From NCBI GenBank assembly GCA_012845835.1, contig JABAKD010000026.1, positions 11,408,334-11,472,333 of the forward strand: a stretch of 64,000 nt of DNA, written 5' to 3'. Origin of the DNA: Undaria pinnatifida (lineage: Eukaryota > Sar > Phaeophyceae > Laminariales > Alariaceae). Positions within the stretch are counted from its first letter, which is position 1. Every line of letters starts with the position of its first letter. The position numbers and the translations under genes are program-made. The notes beneath the pieces were generated by a model that worked only from the letters and a program-made list of their open reading frames with translations, made no database searches and had not been told where the DNA came from. Of this stretch, positions 62,325 to 64,000 are shown piece after piece.

Positions 62325-62740
62325 CCGCAATACATTGTTTGCAGGAAAATAGTTTATTGAGAACCTGCACAAATATTTTCCTGCAGACAAATTTTAATAC
62401 TTTCTTGAGAAGCTGCGCAAATATTTGTCTGGAAGCAAATACTTTCTTGAGAAGCTGTGCAAATATTTGTCTGCAGGCAAATACTTTTTTGAGAACCTGT
62501 GCAAATACTTGTCTGGCAGGCAAATACTCTCTGGAAAACCTGCGCAAATATTTGTCTGGAAGCAAATACTTTTTTGAGAAGCTGCGCAAATATTTGTCTG
62601 CAGGCAAATACTCTCTTGACAACCTGTGCAAATATTTGTCTGGCAGGCAAATACTCGCTTGAGAAGCTGCGCAAATATTTGTCTGGAGGCAAATACTGCC
62701 CTGGGACAAATACACGCAACTATTATTTGTATTTGTTATG
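62325..62740. mobile_element. Element with ~42-bp internal minisatellite, copy 2
   Basis: Left end GCAATACATTGTTTGCAGG, right end ATTATTTGTATTTGTTATG, with about eight units of the same minisatellite (TGCGCAAATATTTGTCTGG) as copy 1, in the same orientation. Confidence 0.82.
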
Positions 62741-62889
62741 GATATTTGTACAGGGTGTGAAAATCTTACATCCCATTCACAATAGGTGAAGGTCGAATTG
62801 TACTGTCAGCGGGAAACGACATTCGACAGCTCCTCAGGCCAGGAGCCCCGCTGATTATGCAGATTTTGGTAACGTTGTGCTGGATACAC

Positions 62890-63138
62890 GGATGGCAGGG
62901 CAAAGGTGCAACAATTTCTTTTTCGGAGGCCTGTCGCTCGAAGTGCTCCATACCTCACTCAAAAAAACTGATTTTTGGGGTTTACTGAAAGGGCTTTTGC
63001 GATAAACAAGTCCATATGGCCCAGGTACAAAAACATATCGTTTTGCAACCCGAGGTACTCCGACGATTCGGGGTGAAGGAGACCGTCGTCTAGAAATTAT
63101 TTTTCGCCGACAATTGCCATCTCTTAAGATCGTAGCCC
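62890..63138. mobile_element. Family C MITE, diverged copy
   Basis: GGGCAAAGGTGCAAC near the left, TACTCCGACGATTCGGGGTG in the interior and CCATCTCTTAAGATCGTAGC at the right follow the family order. Confidence 0.55.
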
Positions 63139-64000
63139 GCGACGATTGAACGCAACATGATTTGCGACAAAAATACATGCTTTTACTAAACGGTGTCGGT
63201 TGAATACAAGTACTGGGCGAGGCTAGGGTTGAATCCTTACAATGAAAGTTTGCAAGAAGGTTTTATATATAATAAGAGTGTACCACTTTTAATTTCGTTT
63301 GTGTGTGTTTTCCCTGAGGTATTCCTCCACTCCAGAGTGACCACGGGATTGATTACGCGAGTTGATGTGAGAACAACAACAACAACATGGTCAAAATAAT
63401 AGGAACAGGTCAACATGTCACCTATCAACAGTTTTGTATACGTAAGGTAAAACTGCGGACCCAAGCACCTGGTGTGGATCATGGATCAACGCCCAACACA
63501 AGGACCAACACCCGACCCAACCAAAAGCGGACTACGGCCGGGTCGACATACACACGCATCCGTATACAACGGCAGCTCGCGCTGCCGGGGTTGTAACGAA
63601 GACCACTGATAGGGACAGCTTACGCTATACCTACAATGAGACCCGAAGGGTGCGCCAGCTAGCGTTGGGCTGCGAAAGCAACTGAGTTAAATCGACACAC
63701 GACGCGTATGAAAATACGTGGAAATGTGGTGAGCTAAAGCTTTATTTTTCCCCATCCGCCGGAGGATAAAAAAGAGAAAAAAAAACTACGACGTACTCGT
63801 GCTTACTACGTAAGGGTTGGGCAGTTGGCAGTTGGGCCTGGTAAGAGCCTACCATTTATTGTTAGTAGATAGCACACGGTTGTCGGTCGCTTTTGGTCGA
63901 ACCGTGCTGTAACAGACATTGATTGGGAACCTTCATGCAATGACCGCAGCAGGTTAGTCTAGTACTCTTAATAAAAGTGCAATGATCCGATCATGCAGCT
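63139..64000. other. No gene recognised
   Basis: Apart from the inverted-repeat arm at 63705-63770, I see no exon or repeat family. The missing 5' exon of the ankyrin-like gene was looked for here and not found. Confidence 0.4.
63705..63770 (-). repeat. 66-bp inverted repeat, right arm
   Basis: This is the partner of 61823-61888. It ends in CCATCCGCCGGAGGATAAA. Confidence 0.92.

Noticed and set aside
60541-62740. Minisatellite units as a CRISPR array
   Set aside because: Units are contiguous and near-identical with no unique spacers, in eukaryotic-type sequence.

Overview
The window looks like nuclear DNA of an intron-rich eukaryote, most likely a stramenopile and probably a brown alga. This rests on several observations: GT-AG introns of about 0.3-2.4 kb with short exons, a carbohydrate-type sulfotransferase, relics of Ty1/copia, KDZ and hAT transposons, a tRNA-derived SINE, many short inverted-repeat elements and very long microsatellites. 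The taxonomic call is inference. No bacterial gene organisation, rRNA or CRISPR is present.

Positions 1-2170 are an extreme pentanucleotide satellite of (CTTGT)n, (CTCGT)n and (CTTGC)n. Positions 2411-11496 (+) hold a sulfotransferase gene that I could assemble from ten exons whose splice phases all agree. It has a long acidic/Gly-rich N-terminal region, a PAPS 5'-phosphosulfate loop exon, a 3'-phosphate motif and a complete C-terminus. Its introns are packed with microsatellites and contain decayed copies of its own exons.

Positions 11.5-20.8 kb hold no recognisable gene. They contain degenerate tandem repeats, MITE-like elements and a 1.1-kb satellite built on AAGCTTCC palindromes. A KDZ transposase relic lies at 20.8-21.2 kb (-), and a decayed Ty1/copia retrotransposon at 23.2-27.5 kb (-). 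From 27.8 to 44 kb the sequence is mostly repeats: SINE copies, several recurrent short-element families (called A-F here), a 350-bp tandem repeat, CAT/CAC and CTAT/CTAC microsatellites, and one possible small coding ORF at 43.0-43.5 kb.

Positions 44452-59813 (-) hold a second multi-exon gene of at least 566 codons. Most exons encode one ankyrin-like module of about 43 residues, and nearly all introns are phase 0. Acidic and poly-Ala linkers interrupt the modules and the C-terminus is Leu/charge-rich. The 5' end was not found. Its introns are filled with families A, B, C, D and E, a GAAT microsatellite and a perfect 51-bp inverted repeat.

Positions 59.9-64 kb carry nested MITEs, two copies of an element with an internal ~42-bp minisatellite, a truncated hAT C-terminus and a 66-bp inverted-repeat pair 1.9 kb apart.

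The two real genes are unrelated in function as far as can be seen: one probably modifies extracellular polysaccharide, the other is a protein-interaction scaffold or receptor-like protein. Everything else is repeat-derived.
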